DNA of 43,825 nucleotides from JALHVH01 sp964585685 (GCA_964585685.1 CAZPEP010000048.1:1-43825); one strand, 5' to 3'. Numbered from the stretch's first letter, positions 9,066-17,604 are shown. The notes: generated from the letters alone by a model not told the origin. A program made the numbers and translations.

Positions 9066-9094
9066 ATTGTAGCAAGCCTGTCCCAAAAGGGCAA
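9066..9094 (-). promoter_or_regulatory. sigma-70-type promoter for the permease gene
   Basis: On the minus strand TTGCCC and TACAAT are separated by exactly 17 nt; the start point would fall near 9060, about 38 nt before the permease ATG. Good match by eye to housekeeping promoters. Confidence 0.5.
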
Positions 9095-9253
9095 CAGCAA
9101 TCGCGAGCATAAGAAGGTCAGGGGTTCGAGTTTAAGGTCGTGGCTTGGAGCCTAAGTCGTCAGGCCTCTGTAAATCGCGGCCAACCGGTTTTCGGCCTGC
9201 AAATGCGCTATGATATCATTAGCCTGCGGAATCAGAAGGCCAAAACAGAACGC

Positions 9254-10009
9254 ATGCTAAAGGTCAGCGAAATACAAGCCAAAGGCGTCCTCAACAAGTC
9301 CAAGATCTACGATTATTGCGTCAACTGCTATACGGGATGCCAGCACAAATGCGCCTATTGTTATGCCAGCCTGTTCATGAGGCGATATTCCGGCCACGTC
9401 GAGCCGTGGGGCGAGTTCGTGGACGTCAAGATCAACGCCCCCGAGGTCCTGCAAAAGCAGGTCCGCCGGGCGAAAAAGGGCGTCGTCTGGCTGTCTTCCG
9501 TCTGCGACGCCTACCAGCCGCTTGAGGCCAAATACAAGCTGACACGTCGATGCCTCGAGATCCTGGCGGAGGCGGAATTCCCGGTCGCGGTCCAATCGAA
9601 GTCGGTCCTGCTCCTGCGAGATATCGACATCTTCCAACGCTTCAAGAACATCGAGGTCGGCTTCTCCATCGCTACGGACGATGATCAGGTCGGCCGCCTG
9701 TTCGAGCCGGGCGCAACTTTGATTTCGGAACGGCTCGCCGCGCTCGCGGAGCTTAAAAAAGCGAGGATCCGGACCTTCGTTTTCGCCGGTCCCCTTCTCC
9801 CCGGAAACCCGGAGGCCCTTGCCGCTGCCCTCGACGGCAAGGCTGGCCGTGTCCTCATCGACCGGATGAATTACCTCGATCAGATCCGTAGCTTCTATAT
9901 CCGGAACAAACTGGAATACGCGATGACGGACGCCTTCTTCACAGACATGACCCGCCGCCTGGTCGCGGAACTGAAGAAGCGCAACGCGGATTTCGAAGTC
10001 GTTTATTGA
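9254..10009 (+). CDS. SPL-like radical SAM protein
   Basis: A 251-residue protein of the SplB-like (COG1533-type) radical SAM group. The iron-sulfur motif is CxxxCxYC at Cys29, Cys33 and Cys36 (GCQHKCAYCYASLFMRRY), the spacing typical of SPL-like proteins. Further matches are VWLSSVCDAYQPLEAKYKLTR and VAVQSKS. It is shorter than true spore photoproduct lyase and the genome context gives no hint of sporulation, so a DNA-repair role should not be assumed. The frame is open upstream; the ATG at 9254 matches family starts, but its Shine-Dalgarno is weak. A TATGAT (9209-9214) could be a -10 box with a poor -35. It converges on comM with a 9-nt gap. Confidence 0.85.
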   Translation: MLKVSEIQAKGVLNKSKIYDYCVNCYTGCQHKCAYCYASLFMRRYSGHVEPWGEFVDVKINAPEVLQKQVRRAKKGVVWLSSVCDAYQPLEAKYKLTRRCLEILAEAEFPVAVQSKSVLLLRDIDIFQRFKNIEVGFSIATDDDQVGRLFEPGATLISERLAALAELKKARIRTFVFAGPLLPGNPEALAAALDGKAGRVLIDRMNYLDQIRSFYIRNKLEYAMTDAFFTDMTRRLVAELKKRNADFEVVY

Positions 10010-10018
10010 AGCCTGTTC

Positions 10019-11539
10019 TTATCGCATCCTATCCATCATCCTGTACTGCACCGCCTCGGAGATGTGTCCCGTGCCGATGTCCGCTTCCCCCGCAAGATCC
10101 GCGATGGTCCGCGCCACTTTGAGGACGCGGTCGTAGGCCCGGGCGCTGAAGCCGAGCTTCGCCACAGCCGTCTCCAACAGCTTCTCGGCTTCCTCCCCTA
10201 TCGCGCAGAACCGCCTGACGTCCCGTGGGCCCATCCGCGCGTTGGAGTAGACCTTGCGCCCCTTGAACCTCGCGAGCTGGATCTCGCGGGCAGCGCTCAC
10301 GCGCTTTCGGATCACTTCCGAGCTCTCCGCGTCCTCCTTCGACACGATGTCCCGGAACTTGACCTCCGGCACGTCAAGCTGGATGTCGATGCGGTCGAGG
10401 AGCGGGCCGGAGATCTTAGAGTAGTACCGGCTCCGCTGGGCCTCCGTGCAGTCGGCCTTCCCGCCGCCCATGCCCTTGAAGACGTCCTCGCACGGATTCA
10501 TGGCCGCGACGAGCATAAACGAGGCCGGGAACGTCGAGCTCATCGACGACCGGGAGACCGTGATCCGGCCGTCTTCGATGGGCTGGCGCAGGTCCTCGAG
10601 GACCCGGCGGCGGAACTCCGGGAGTTCGTCGAGGAAGAGGACTCCGTGATGGGCCAAGCTCACCTCCCCAGGCCGGGGGATGACCCCGCCGCCGACCAGG
10701 CCCGCGTCGGTGATCGTGTGGTGCGGGGCGCGGAAGGGGCGCCGGCTCACAGCGCCGGTATCCTGGAGGAGGCCGGCCGCACTGTAAACCTGGGTCACGT
10801 CGAGCATCTCCTCGAAGGTCATCAGCGGGAGGATGGTCGAGAGCCGCCTGGCCAACATGGTCTTCCCGGCCCCGGGAGGGCCGACGAGAAGGACGTTATG
10901 CCCTCCCGCGGCCGCGACCTCGAGCGCCCTCTTGACGTGTTGTTGGCCCTTGACTTCCTGGAAATCGACGGTGTAGACGGGCGGCATCAAGAGATCCTCG
11001 GGCCGGTGGGCGGACGGACGAATATCGGCGGCACCATTGAGAAGTCCGACGACCTGGACGAGGTCGCGGAGACCATAGACGACAAGGCCGGGCACGAGCG
11101 CGGCCTCCTTCTCGTTGGCATGCGGGACGACGACGCCCTGGAAACCCAGCCGCCTGACCAGGATGGCGATGGGCAGGACGCCGGGCACCGGTTTGAGCCT
11201 CCCGTCCAAGGCCAACTCGCCGACGAAAAGATAATCGCGCAGGCGCTCGGGAGGGAAGATCCCCTGCTGCGCCAGGAAACCCAGAGCGATGGGAAGGTCG
11301 AAGGCCGAACCCTCCTTCTTCCTGTCGGCCGGGGCAAGGTTGATGGTGATCTTCCGGGCGGTGATGTCGTAGCCGCAGTTCTTCAGGGCGGCCCGAACGC
11401 GTTCCTTGCTTTCCCGGACGGCCGGGTCCGGCAGGCCGACGGTGATGAACTGGGGGAAGCCCAGGGAGATGTCCGCTTCGACCTCGACGGGATAGGCTTC
11501 GATCCCCGCGAGCGACGCGCTGGCGATTCTGAACAGCAT
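10019..11539 (-). CDS. comM: YifB/ComM-family Mg chelatase-like AAA+ ATPase
   Basis: Hexameric helicase-type ATPase that in naturally competent bacteria promotes branch migration during integration of transformed DNA; in others its role is unclear. The 506 residues begin MLFRIASASLAGIEAYPVEV, the family's Lon-protease-like N-domain, followed by the Mg-chelatase AAA+ module with Walker A GPPGAGKT at 220-227, the sensor/insert region VAAMNPCE, and the C-terminal lid domain ending SEAVQYRMMDR. The ORF is open 20 codons further, but the ATG at 11539 has GAGG five bases upstream and matches the family. Present together with type IV pilus genes later in the window, which is compatible with DNA uptake but does not prove it. 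Confidence 0.95.
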   Translation of the reverse strand: MLFRIASASLAGIEAYPVEVEADISLGFPQFITVGLPDPAVRESKERVRAALKNCGYDITARKITINLAPADRKKEGSAFDLPIALGFLAQQGIFPPERLRDYLFVGELALDGRLKPVPGVLPIAILVRRLGFQGVVVPHANEKEAALVPGLVVYGLRDLVQVVGLLNGAADIRPSAHRPEDLLMPPVYTVDFQEVKGQQHVKRALEVAAAGGHNVLLVGPPGAGKTMLARRLSTILPLMTFEEMLDVTQVYSAAGLLQDTGAVSRRPFRAPHHTITDAGLVGGGVIPRPGEVSLAHHGVLFLDELPEFRRRVLEDLRQPIEDGRITVSRSSMSSTFPASFMLVAAMNPCEDVFKGMGGGKADCTEAQRSRYYSKISGPLLDRIDIQLDVPEVKFRDIVSKEDAESSEVIRKRVSAAREIQLARFKGRKVYSNARMGPRDVRRFCAIGEEAEKLLETAVAKLGFSARAYDRVLKVARTIADLAGEADIGTGHISEAVQYRMMDRMR

Positions 11540-11662
11540 CGGTCCTCGCTTTAAGGACGGATGCCGCATCAGGAATTCGTCACGCGGAGAGATCGGCACG
11601 CCGACGGAAGCGGTTTTTCGCGTCTCGCCCCCTCGCCCCTCCCGCTTTTTGGCCGGACGTTC

Positions 11663-12466
11663 CTACTTGTCCTTGGTCCCGAATTCCTTGGAGATCTTCT
11701 CGAGCTCCTGTTCGATCTCCTTCTGGGACTTCATCTTGATCTTCGTCACCTGGAAGGGGCTGGCCTGGGAGGGGGTGATGAACTCGACGTTCTCCTTCGG
11801 CAGCTCTCTCGGCGAGACGGCCTCCGTCGGGAACTCCTCGGGAACCTCGGCCTTGATGAATTCCTTCCGTTTCTCTCCGAGGACCTTCTCCCGGACGACG
11901 GGGACCGTCAGCTTGGAGATCTCCCGGAGGCTCTCGAAAACGCCGACGCCGTTGATGGCGGCCGCCTCGACGAAGGGCAGGCGGCGTGGATTGAGGAGGT
12001 TATTGAACGTTTCGACGGGAATGAGGTAGTTCAGGTCCCGCTTGTTGTACTGGAAGACGAGCGGGATCTGGTTGAGGTCGATGTTGTGCTCGAGGCAGTT
12101 CCTCCGGAGGCCGTCGAAGTTCTCCAGGTTGGCGTCGAGCAGGGGGATCTGGGAGTCGGCGACGAAGATGATGCCGTCGGCGCCCTTGAGGACGCTCTTG
12201 CGGGAGGCCTCGTAGAAGGCCTGGCCGGGGACGGTCATCAGCTGGAAGTGGACCTTGAACTCGCCGATGAGGCCCGCCTTGATGGGAAGAAGATCGAAGA
12301 AGAAGGTCCGCTCGGTCTCCGTCTCCAGACAGATGAAATCCCCGCGGTACGAGGCGTCCAGCTTGAAAAAGATATACCGGAGATTGGTCGTCTTCCCGCT
12401 CAGGCCGGGGCCGTAGTAGACGATCTTGATCGCCAGGTTCTTGGTCGCGTAGTTGACGAACGCCAT
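11663..12466 (-). CDS. mglA: MglA-like Ras-family GTPase with C-terminal extension
   Basis: Small GTPase of the bacterial MglA group, which sets the leading pole for type IV pili and gliding motors in Myxococcus. Motifs are the P-loop GPGLSGKT (19-26), TVPGQ (78-82) in the switch II position with Gln next to the conserved PG, and NKRDL (141-145) for guanine recognition. MglA is usually about 195 residues; this one has 267, the extra 70 being a charged, flexible-looking tail (EVPEEFPTEAVSPRELPKEN) ending in a short helix rich in Lys/Glu. No MglB-type Roadblock gene is adjacent. The start at 12466 matches MglA N-termini; Shine-Dalgarno is weak. It lies 52 nt after the glycosyltransferase operon and may be read with it. 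Confidence 0.9.
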   Translation of the reverse strand: MAFVNYATKNLAIKIVYYGPGLSGKTTNLRYIFFKLDASYRGDFICLETETERTFFFDLLPIKAGLIGEFKVHFQLMTVPGQAFYEASRKSVLKGADGIIFVADSQIPLLDANLENFDGLRRNCLEHNIDLNQIPLVFQYNKRDLNYLIPVETFNNLLNPRRLPFVEAAAINGVGVFESLREISKLTVPVVREKVLGEKRKEFIKAEVPEEFPTEAVSPRELPKENVEFITPSQASPFQVTKIKMKSQKEIEQELEKISKEFGTKDK

Positions 12467-12518
12467 GCAGAAAAGACCCTTCCCTTCAGTCAATCCTTAA
12501 CATATCGGCCCTTTTTAG

Positions 12519-13724
12519 TCAATTCGGAGCCGCGGTTGCCGGGCCGGCCCCGAGCGCATTCTCGAACAGCCTTTCATATTTCTGAATGATCGCAGGCCAC
12601 ACATAGTTGCGGGCCACATAATCATGCCCGTTTCGCCCGAGGGCCCGGCGCAGCCTTTCGTCGGCTTCGAGGAGGGCGAGAATCTCCCCGAACTCGTCCG
12701 GGTTTGAGTAGTACAGGCCGCATTTTCCTTCCAGGCAATGGCGTTTGAGGGGGTCGGTCGCCTCCTGGGCCAGGATGGGCGTCCGAACGGCCAGAGATTC
12801 GAGCGCGGCCATGCACAGGCTCTCGTAGTGGGACGGGTGGACCGTCGCAAGGGCCGCCGCCATGGCCACGTTCTTGTTCTCCGGGGTGACGAAGCCGAGA
12901 TAGCGGACGGCGGGGTGGTCGGGAAGCTTCATCAGGAGGTTCCCGACGAGCAGGAGCTCGAGCCCGGGGGACCTCCGATGGTACTTCAGGAAGCTATCCA
13001 TAAGCTCCTTGCAACCCTTACCCGGCTCGATGCGCCCGGCATAAAGGATATAAGGCGGCCGGACCCGGTATTCCGCGAAGAAACCCGCGGGCGCGGGCGC
13101 GTCCGGGAGGTCGATCCCGACGCCGACGACGTCCCCGTATTTGCCCTTGAAAGAAAAATACCGGCTGAGCATCTCCCGCTCGGACTCCGTGTTGAAGACG
13201 AAGGCCCGCGGCGTCGCGAAGACCTCCTTCATCATCTCGAGCCGGAGGGCCGGCTCGTCGTGCGCCGTCGGGACGAGGACCGCCTTTTCGGGGGGCACGG
13301 CTTTGAGGCCCCAGTAGGTGTTGTAATAAAGATAGGTAAAAAAGATGAACAGGTCGTGGCTCCCCTCCTCCCGGGAGAGAGCCTCGATAAGTCCGGTCGA
13401 AAAAGGTCCCTGGCGTTCCATCCATTCCCTTTCGTCGTCCGGCGCATGAGGATTGTGGAATATTCGGTCGGAGAATTCGTTGAAGGACTCGATGTCCCGG
13501 GTCTTTGCGACCGGAAAGCGCCGGATCAGCACGCCGTTGAGCACCGTTTCTCCGCCCCGATATTCGTTCCGCCAGGTGATATAGTCCTTCGCGCAGGTGG
13601 TATAGACGGTGACGTCGTGCCCGGCGACAGCGAGCCGTTCCGCGACGAGGCGGCAGTGGAGCTCCGAGCCCCCCATGACCTCCTTCCCGTAGCGCTGGAC
13701 GATGAACGCGATCCTCCGTTTCAT
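12519..13724 (-). CDS. GT4-type glycosyltransferase, type A (downstream copy)
   Basis: A 401-residue GT-B fold glycosyltransferase. N-terminal domain opens RRIAFIVQRYGKEVMGGSELHCR, the acceptor-side glycine-rich start; the donor domain has YILYAGRIEPGKGCKEL, HPSHYESLCMAALESLA (the E-x7-E-like sugar-nucleotide site) and a C-terminal helix. It is clearly paralogous to the gene at 15878-17050: both share 'QRYG...GG-ELHCR', 'DYITW+N-Y', 'FSYRYY/FTYLYY', 'GDVVGVGI-LP' and 'GRI-KGC'. The start overlaps the stop of the preceding gene by 4 nt (ATGA). Sugar donor and acceptor are unknown; soluble or peripheral at the inner membrane. Last glycosyltransferase of the surface-glycan operon. Confidence 0.9.
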   Translation of the reverse strand: MKRRIAFIVQRYGKEVMGGSELHCRLVAERLAVAGHDVTVYTTCAKDYITWRNEYRGGETVLNGVLIRRFPVAKTRDIESFNEFSDRIFHNPHAPDDEREWMERQGPFSTGLIEALSREEGSHDLFIFFTYLYYNTYWGLKAVPPEKAVLVPTAHDEPALRLEMMKEVFATPRAFVFNTESEREMLSRYFSFKGKYGDVVGVGIDLPDAPAPAGFFAEYRVRPPYILYAGRIEPGKGCKELMDSFLKYHRRSPGLELLLVGNLLMKLPDHPAVRYLGFVTPENKNVAMAAALATVHPSHYESLCMAALESLAVRTPILAQEATDPLKRHCLEGKCGLYYSNPDEFGEILALLEADERLRRALGRNGHDYVARNYVWPAIIQKYERLFENALGAGPATAAPN

Positions 13725-14809
13725 GGGACGAGCTCCTTGATCTTTCCGAGGAGGAATCCCCCGAGGCCCATCCCGCAGAACCTCTCAAGCCGCCGCCGCT
13801 GGCCTTCGACGATCCGCCGCCTGAGCTTCGCGCCGCCGAGCTCATCGCCCGTATCGCCCACGATACGGGCGATGAGCTCGGCGACGCGGTCCGGCCGCTT
13901 CGTGCCGACGAGCACGCCCGCCCCGTCCAGGGTGAACGGGACCGCCGCAGCGTCGTAGGCGACGATGGGGAGGTCGAAGACCATGCTCTCGACGAGCGGC
14001 AAGCAGAACCCCTCGTGCTCGCTCATCGAGAGGAAGACGTCCGAAACCTTGTACAGGGCAAACATCTCCTCGTCCGGGACATGGCCGGTGAAGACGATCT
14101 CCTCGGGCCGGAGGTAAAACTCGTCGGCCATCCGGACGAGGCTCTCGAAGTACTTCGGGAGCGAAGAGGTCTTGCCGACGACTATGAGCCGGACGAGCGG
14201 CGAGATGTATTTCCTGTAATAGAAGGCGACCTTGATGAGGTCCTCGATCTTCTTGTTCGGCGCGATTCGGCCGACGAAGAGGATGTTCGTGCGCCCGTCC
14301 CGGTAAAGGCCGCCGGCGAAATCGTAGGCGGGAGCGTCGTACTTCCGGAAATCGATGAACAGCGGCAGGACGTCCGTCCGCCGGAAGCCCAGGCCGGCGA
14401 GCTCCCTCCGGTTGTACTCGGAATCCGCGAGGGCCAGATCGACCGACGGGACGAGCGAGGCCAGTTCCTCCCGGCCCATGCGGCAGATGCGAGCCATCTC
14501 GGCGTTGAACGGGGCGAAGAACCGCTCCGGCGTGATATTGTGATAGATGATGACCTTCCGGCCGGCCTGCCGAACCAGCCCCGCCGTCAGGGGCGACGGA
14601 AGGGCGAAATGGAGGATGATGACGTCCCCCTCCCCGGCCGGCGGGAACTCGGCGAACGGCAGGCCCTCCCCCTCGAGCCCCTTGTCCCGGTCCAGGCAGT
14701 AAATATCGGAAACGAAACCCTTGGACCGCAGGAAATCCCTCATGCGCAGGGCCGTGTCCCCGATAGCGTCCCCGCGATGGAAGGCCGGGACCAGCTGATC
14801 GACCCTCAT
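13721..14809 (-). CDS. GT4-type glycosyltransferase, type B (with internal inverted repeat)
   Basis: A 362-residue GT-B glycosyltransferase. Key stretches are HFALPSPLTAGLV, KVIIYHNITPERFF, ILFVGRIAPNKKIEDLI, VFTGHVPDEEMFALYKVSDVFLSMSEHEGFCLPLVESM, the last being the donor-site motif of GT4 enzymes. It is a paralogue of the next upstream gene (14806-15873), sharing 'YHNITPE/YEFF', 'VGR-PNKK-ED-I', 'TGHV' and 'LRR-IVEGQ'. Relative to that paralogue it has about seven extra residues near the C-terminus (within IVGDTGDELGG), encoded by one arm of a perfect inverted repeat. The open frame extends 99 codons upstream, but the ATG at 14809 overlaps the previous stop by 4 nt and matches the paralogue's start. 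Confidence 0.9.
   Translation of the reverse strand: MRVDQLVPAFHRGDAIGDTALRMRDFLRSKGFVSDIYCLDRDKGLEGEGLPFAEFPPAGEGDVIILHFALPSPLTAGLVRQAGRKVIIYHNITPERFFAPFNAEMARICRMGREELASLVPSVDLALADSEYNRRELAGLGFRRTDVLPLFIDFRKYDAPAYDFAGGLYRDGRTNILFVGRIAPNKKIEDLIKVAFYYRKYISPLVRLIVVGKTSSLPKYFESLVRMADEFYLRPEEIVFTGHVPDEEMFALYKVSDVFLSMSEHEGFCLPLVESMVFDLPIVAYDAAAVPFTLDGAGVLVGTKRPDRVAELIARIVGDTGDELGGAKLRRRIVEGQRRRLERFCGMGLGGFLLGKIKELVP
13834..13883. repeat. perfect 23-bp inverted repeat inside a glycosyltransferase gene
   Basis: Arms 13834-13856 and 13861-13883 are exact reverse complements (23 bp) around a 4-nt CCCA loop. It is in frame and encodes AELIARIVGDTGDELGG in the type B glycosyltransferase. As RNA or single-stranded DNA it would form a very stable hairpin in the middle of an open reading frame. 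Confidence 0.95.
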
Positions 14810-15873
14810 TGTTCCGCCACCTTCGCGACGTGGTCGAGCAGGATGCGGGTCACGTTCGCGCGATCGTACTTCTCGAGGGCCTTGAGCTGTCCTTCGACGA
14901 TCTTCCGCCGGAGCCCCGCGTCCTTTTCCAGACGGTCGATGAGGGCGGCCGTCCGGAGGAAGTCCCTCTCGCGGAGCAGGATGCCGCCGCCGTTCATCGT
15001 CTCCTCGACGGCGCCGGCCGCGAGGGCGACGACGGGGACTTTCATGTGGAAGGCCTCGAGCAGGGGGACGCCGAATCCCTCGTGGGCGCTGAAGCTCAAG
15101 TAACACCGCGCGAGCCGGTAATAGGTCACGAGCTCGTCGAAGTCCACATGTCCGGTGATGTGGATGTCCGGGAGCGCCAACCGGCCGATGAGGTCCTCGA
15201 GCGAGGCCCGGTAGCGCTCGATGCCCCGGTCGTCGCCCGCCAGGAGGAGCTGGGAATTCGGGTTGAACCGCGTCTTGTAGAAATGGAACGTCCGGATGAC
15301 ATCCTCGAACTTCTTGTTCGGGATGACCCGGCCGACGAAAAGAAGCGTCGTCTTGCCGTTATCATAGATGTCCCGGACGACGGGGTCGCCGGGGACGTCG
15401 AACCTCGCGAGGTCGGCCAGGATGGGCAGGACGCCCGTCGGGGCGAACCCCGCCCGCTCGAGCTCCTGCCGGTTGAACTCGGAGTCCCCGAGGGCCAGGC
15501 CCACCTTGCCCGCGAAGAGGCGCATCTCGAGGCGCCCCTTGTAGCATTCCCGAGTCAGGATGCGGTGGAAGTCGAGGAAGAATTCGTAGGGCGTGATATT
15601 GTGGTAGATCATGATCTTCCGGTCCGGGATGCGGGAGAAGAGTTTCGAGACCGGCGAGCCGATGGAGAAATGGAAGATGACGACGTTCCGCGGCGAGCTG
15701 AGCTTCGCGTATTCGCGGTAGTCGCGGGCGAGGCCCGCCATTTTCGGATCGATGAACCGGACGAAGATCTCCGAGCTGTGGCCCTCGGCCCGGAGGACCT
15801 TGCGGATCTCTATCATCTCGTCCGAGATGGCGTCGCCGTACGTGAGCGACGTGGCGAACTGATGGACGTACAC
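14806..15873 (-). CDS. GT4-type glycosyltransferase, type B (upstream copy)
   Basis: A 355-residue GT-B glycosyltransferase. N-terminal part: YVHQFATSLTYGDAISDEMI, VIFHFSIGSPVSKLF, KIMIYHNITPYEFF and LALGDSEFNRQELE; C-terminal donor domain: LLFVGRVIPNKKFEDVI, ITGHVDFDELVTYYR, and LSFSAHEGFGVPLLEAFH. The AHEGFGVPLLEA motif is typical of GT4 retaining enzymes (E-x7-E). Paralogous to the next gene in the operon (13721-14809). It starts 4 nt after the stop of the type A gene upstream and its stop overlaps the following start (ATGA). Probably cytoplasmic face of the inner membrane, building an O-antigen-like or exopolysaccharide glycan; donor unknown. Confidence 0.9.
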   Translation of the reverse strand: MYVHQFATSLTYGDAISDEMIEIRKVLRAEGHSSEIFVRFIDPKMAGLARDYREYAKLSSPRNVVIFHFSIGSPVSKLFSRIPDRKIMIYHNITPYEFFLDFHRILTRECYKGRLEMRLFAGKVGLALGDSEFNRQELERAGFAPTGVLPILADLARFDVPGDPVVRDIYDNGKTTLLFVGRVIPNKKFEDVIRTFHFYKTRFNPNSQLLLAGDDRGIERYRASLEDLIGRLALPDIHITGHVDFDELVTYYRLARCYLSFSAHEGFGVPLLEAFHMKVPVVALAAGAVEETMNGGGILLRERDFLRTAALIDRLEKDAGLRRKIVEGQLKALEKYDRANVTRILLDHVAKVAEQ

Positions 15874-15877
15874 GGCC

Positions 15878-17050
15878 TCACTCCCCTCCCAGGCTGCCGA
15901 TGAGTTTCAGATACTTGTCCTCGATATGCTCCCAGGCGTAGTTGGCTTCATAATATTTCCGGCCGTTGGCGCCCAAAGCCCGCCGCAATTCGGGCGCGTC
16001 GAGAAGGAGGGCCAGGGCTTCCCTAAACTCCCCGTAGTCCTCATAGAACAGCCCCGCGTTGCTTCTCAGGCACTGGCCCCGGAGGACTTCGCAGAGGGCG
16101 TTGGCCAGGACGGGCTTCCTCATCGCCCAGGCCTCGAGCGTGACCATGCTCAAGCTCTCGAAGAAGGACGGCATGACGAGGGCGAGGGCCCCGTCGAGCG
16201 CGTCGAACTTGTCCTGTTCCGGGAGGAACCCCAGGGGAATGATGTCGGGATGGGCGGGGATCGGAAGGACCGAGCTTCCGATGAGGACGAGACGGACCGG
16301 GGAGCCGGTCTCGCTCTTAAAACGGAGAAAGTTCCGGAAGAGATCGGGGCATCCCTTGTTCTCGTCGATGCGTCCGACATAGAGGATATAGTCGCCCTCG
16401 ACACCGTGCTCCGCGCGAAACCTCGCCCCCGAGGAGGCTGCCGGGAGCTCGATGCCGACGCCGACGACATCGCCAGGGACGCCGGAGTTCCCGGAGGCGC
16501 GATTGATCATGTCCCGCTCCTCGACGGAGTTGTACACGAACGCGCGGGGCAGGCGGAACAGGTCCCGGAAGATCCGGAGGTGGACGACCGGGTCGCGCTC
16601 CGCCGTCGGGACGAGGATGCTTTTTTCCGGGACGGCACGGATGCCCCAATACGAATGGTAATAGCGGTAGCTGAAGAAGATGAAGTGATCGTAGTCCGCC
16701 GCGTGCCTCCGGATATACCGGATGAGGCCCGGGGCGCGCGGGCCCTCCTCGTCGAGCCAGCGGAGCTCATCCGCCACGCTGTGCTCGTTCCCGAAGACGC
16801 GCTCCTGGACGCGGCCGAACCTCTCGGGACTGCGCCGGCGGGTCACGCCGAACCGCCGGACCGGGACGCCGTTGACGACCTCGCGCCCGCGATGATAGTG
16901 GTTCTTCCAGGTGATGTAATCGTCCGCCCTCGTCGTCAGCACCTCGACGTCGCCGTGCCGGCTCATATGCTCGGCGATCCAACGGCAGTGGAGCTCGGCC
17001 CCTCCGTTGATCGCGGCGCCGTAGCGCTGAACGACGAAGGCAAGCTTCAT
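15878..17050 (-). CDS. GT4-type glycosyltransferase, type A (upstream copy)
   Basis: A 390-residue GT-B glycosyltransferase. It opens KLAFVVQRYGAAINGGAELH, with DDYITWKNHYHRG, DHFIFFSYRYYHSYWG, ILVPTAERDP, GDVVGVGIELP, YILYVGRIDENKGCPDLF and MPSFFESLSMVTLEAWAM (donor-site glutamates). Clearly paralogous to the gene at 12519-13724, from which it is separated by the two type B genes. The ATG overlaps the stop of the preceding coiled-coil gene by 4 nt. The recurring GG-ELHCR-AE start suggests both type A enzymes act on related substrates; which ones cannot be told from sequence. Confidence 0.9.
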   Translation of the reverse strand: MKLAFVVQRYGAAINGGAELHCRWIAEHMSRHGDVEVLTTRADDYITWKNHYHRGREVVNGVPVRRFGVTRRRSPERFGRVQERVFGNEHSVADELRWLDEEGPRAPGLIRYIRRHAADYDHFIFFSYRYYHSYWGIRAVPEKSILVPTAERDPVVHLRIFRDLFRLPRAFVYNSVEERDMINRASGNSGVPGDVVGVGIELPAASSGARFRAEHGVEGDYILYVGRIDENKGCPDLFRNFLRFKSETGSPVRLVLIGSSVLPIPAHPDIIPLGFLPEQDKFDALDGALALVMPSFFESLSMVTLEAWAMRKPVLANALCEVLRGQCLRSNAGLFYEDYGEFREALALLLDAPELRRALGANGRKYYEANYAWEHIEDKYLKLIGSLGGE

Positions 17051-17604
17051 TCGAAGACCTTTTTTTCGATGGCCTTCTCGCGCTTTCCGACCGTTTCGAG
17101 CTCTTTCTCGAGGACCCGGACCTTGCTCTTCAGGGCCTCCTCCTCGACCTTGAGCTTGGTCAGCTCGAGGACGAGGTTGTGCGACAGGTTGTGGAGAAGC
17201 TTGACCGTCTCCCGAGTCGTCGCGAGCCGAGCCAGGAGATCCCCCCGCTCCATATCGAGCCGGATGATGAGCTCCTCCCGGGCCTTCTCGAGACGGGTCG
17301 CCGTCTCGTCGAGCCTGACGTTGACCTCGTAGTTCATGCGGAACTTGAACCCGTCGTAAAGCGGGATGAGGAACGGGAAATACGGGCGGACCAGGAAACG
17401 GACGGTCTTCTTGAGGATGCCCTTCCAGCCGCGGGCGGGCGGCGAGACAACCGGCGCCGCGGGCGGGGTCTCGGGCGCGGGCGGCGGGAGGGCCAGGCCC
17501 GCGACCGGAGCTTCGGGCACGGGCAGCCTTTCGGCGACCTTCATCTTGACCTGGGTCATGATATCGGCCACGTCGATGCGGTCGTAGTCGATCCGGTAAT
17601 CCAT
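17047..17604 (-). CDS. coiled-coil protein of the glycan operon, unknown function
   Basis: A 185-residue protein without recognisable enzyme motifs. Order of parts: an N-terminal acidic/hydrophobic segment (DYDRIDVADIMTQVKMKVAE, residues 6-25), a Pro/Ala-rich linker (about 28-58), a basic and aromatic patch (ILKKTVRFLVRPYFPFLIPL, about 64-83) that could dip into the membrane, then a long heptad-rich coiled coil to the end (about 98-185). Similar 'idv..Im..i' N-termini followed by coiled coil occur, as I recall, in proteins encoded within O-antigen gene clusters, possibly scaffolds. The GTG 18 nt upstream is less likely than the ATG at 17604, which has GGAGG eight bases before it. Confidence 0.7.
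   Translation of the reverse strand: MDYRIDYDRIDVADIMTQVKMKVAERLPVPEAPVAGLALPPPAPETPPAAPVVSPPARGWKGILKKTVRFLVRPYFPFLIPLYDGFKFRMNYEVNVRLDETATRLEKAREELIIRLDMERGDLLARLATTRETVKLLHNLSHNLVLELTKLKVEEEALKSKVRVLEKELETVGKREKAIEKKVFE

Noticed and set aside
9110..9180. tRNA-like GGGGTTCGAGTTT stretch
   Set aside because: No acceptor stem, D-arm or anticodon arm can be folded around it.
10064..11554. 496-codon plus-strand open frame opposite comM
   Set aside because: Composition rich in Asp/Gly/Arg without motifs; comM on the other strand is certain.
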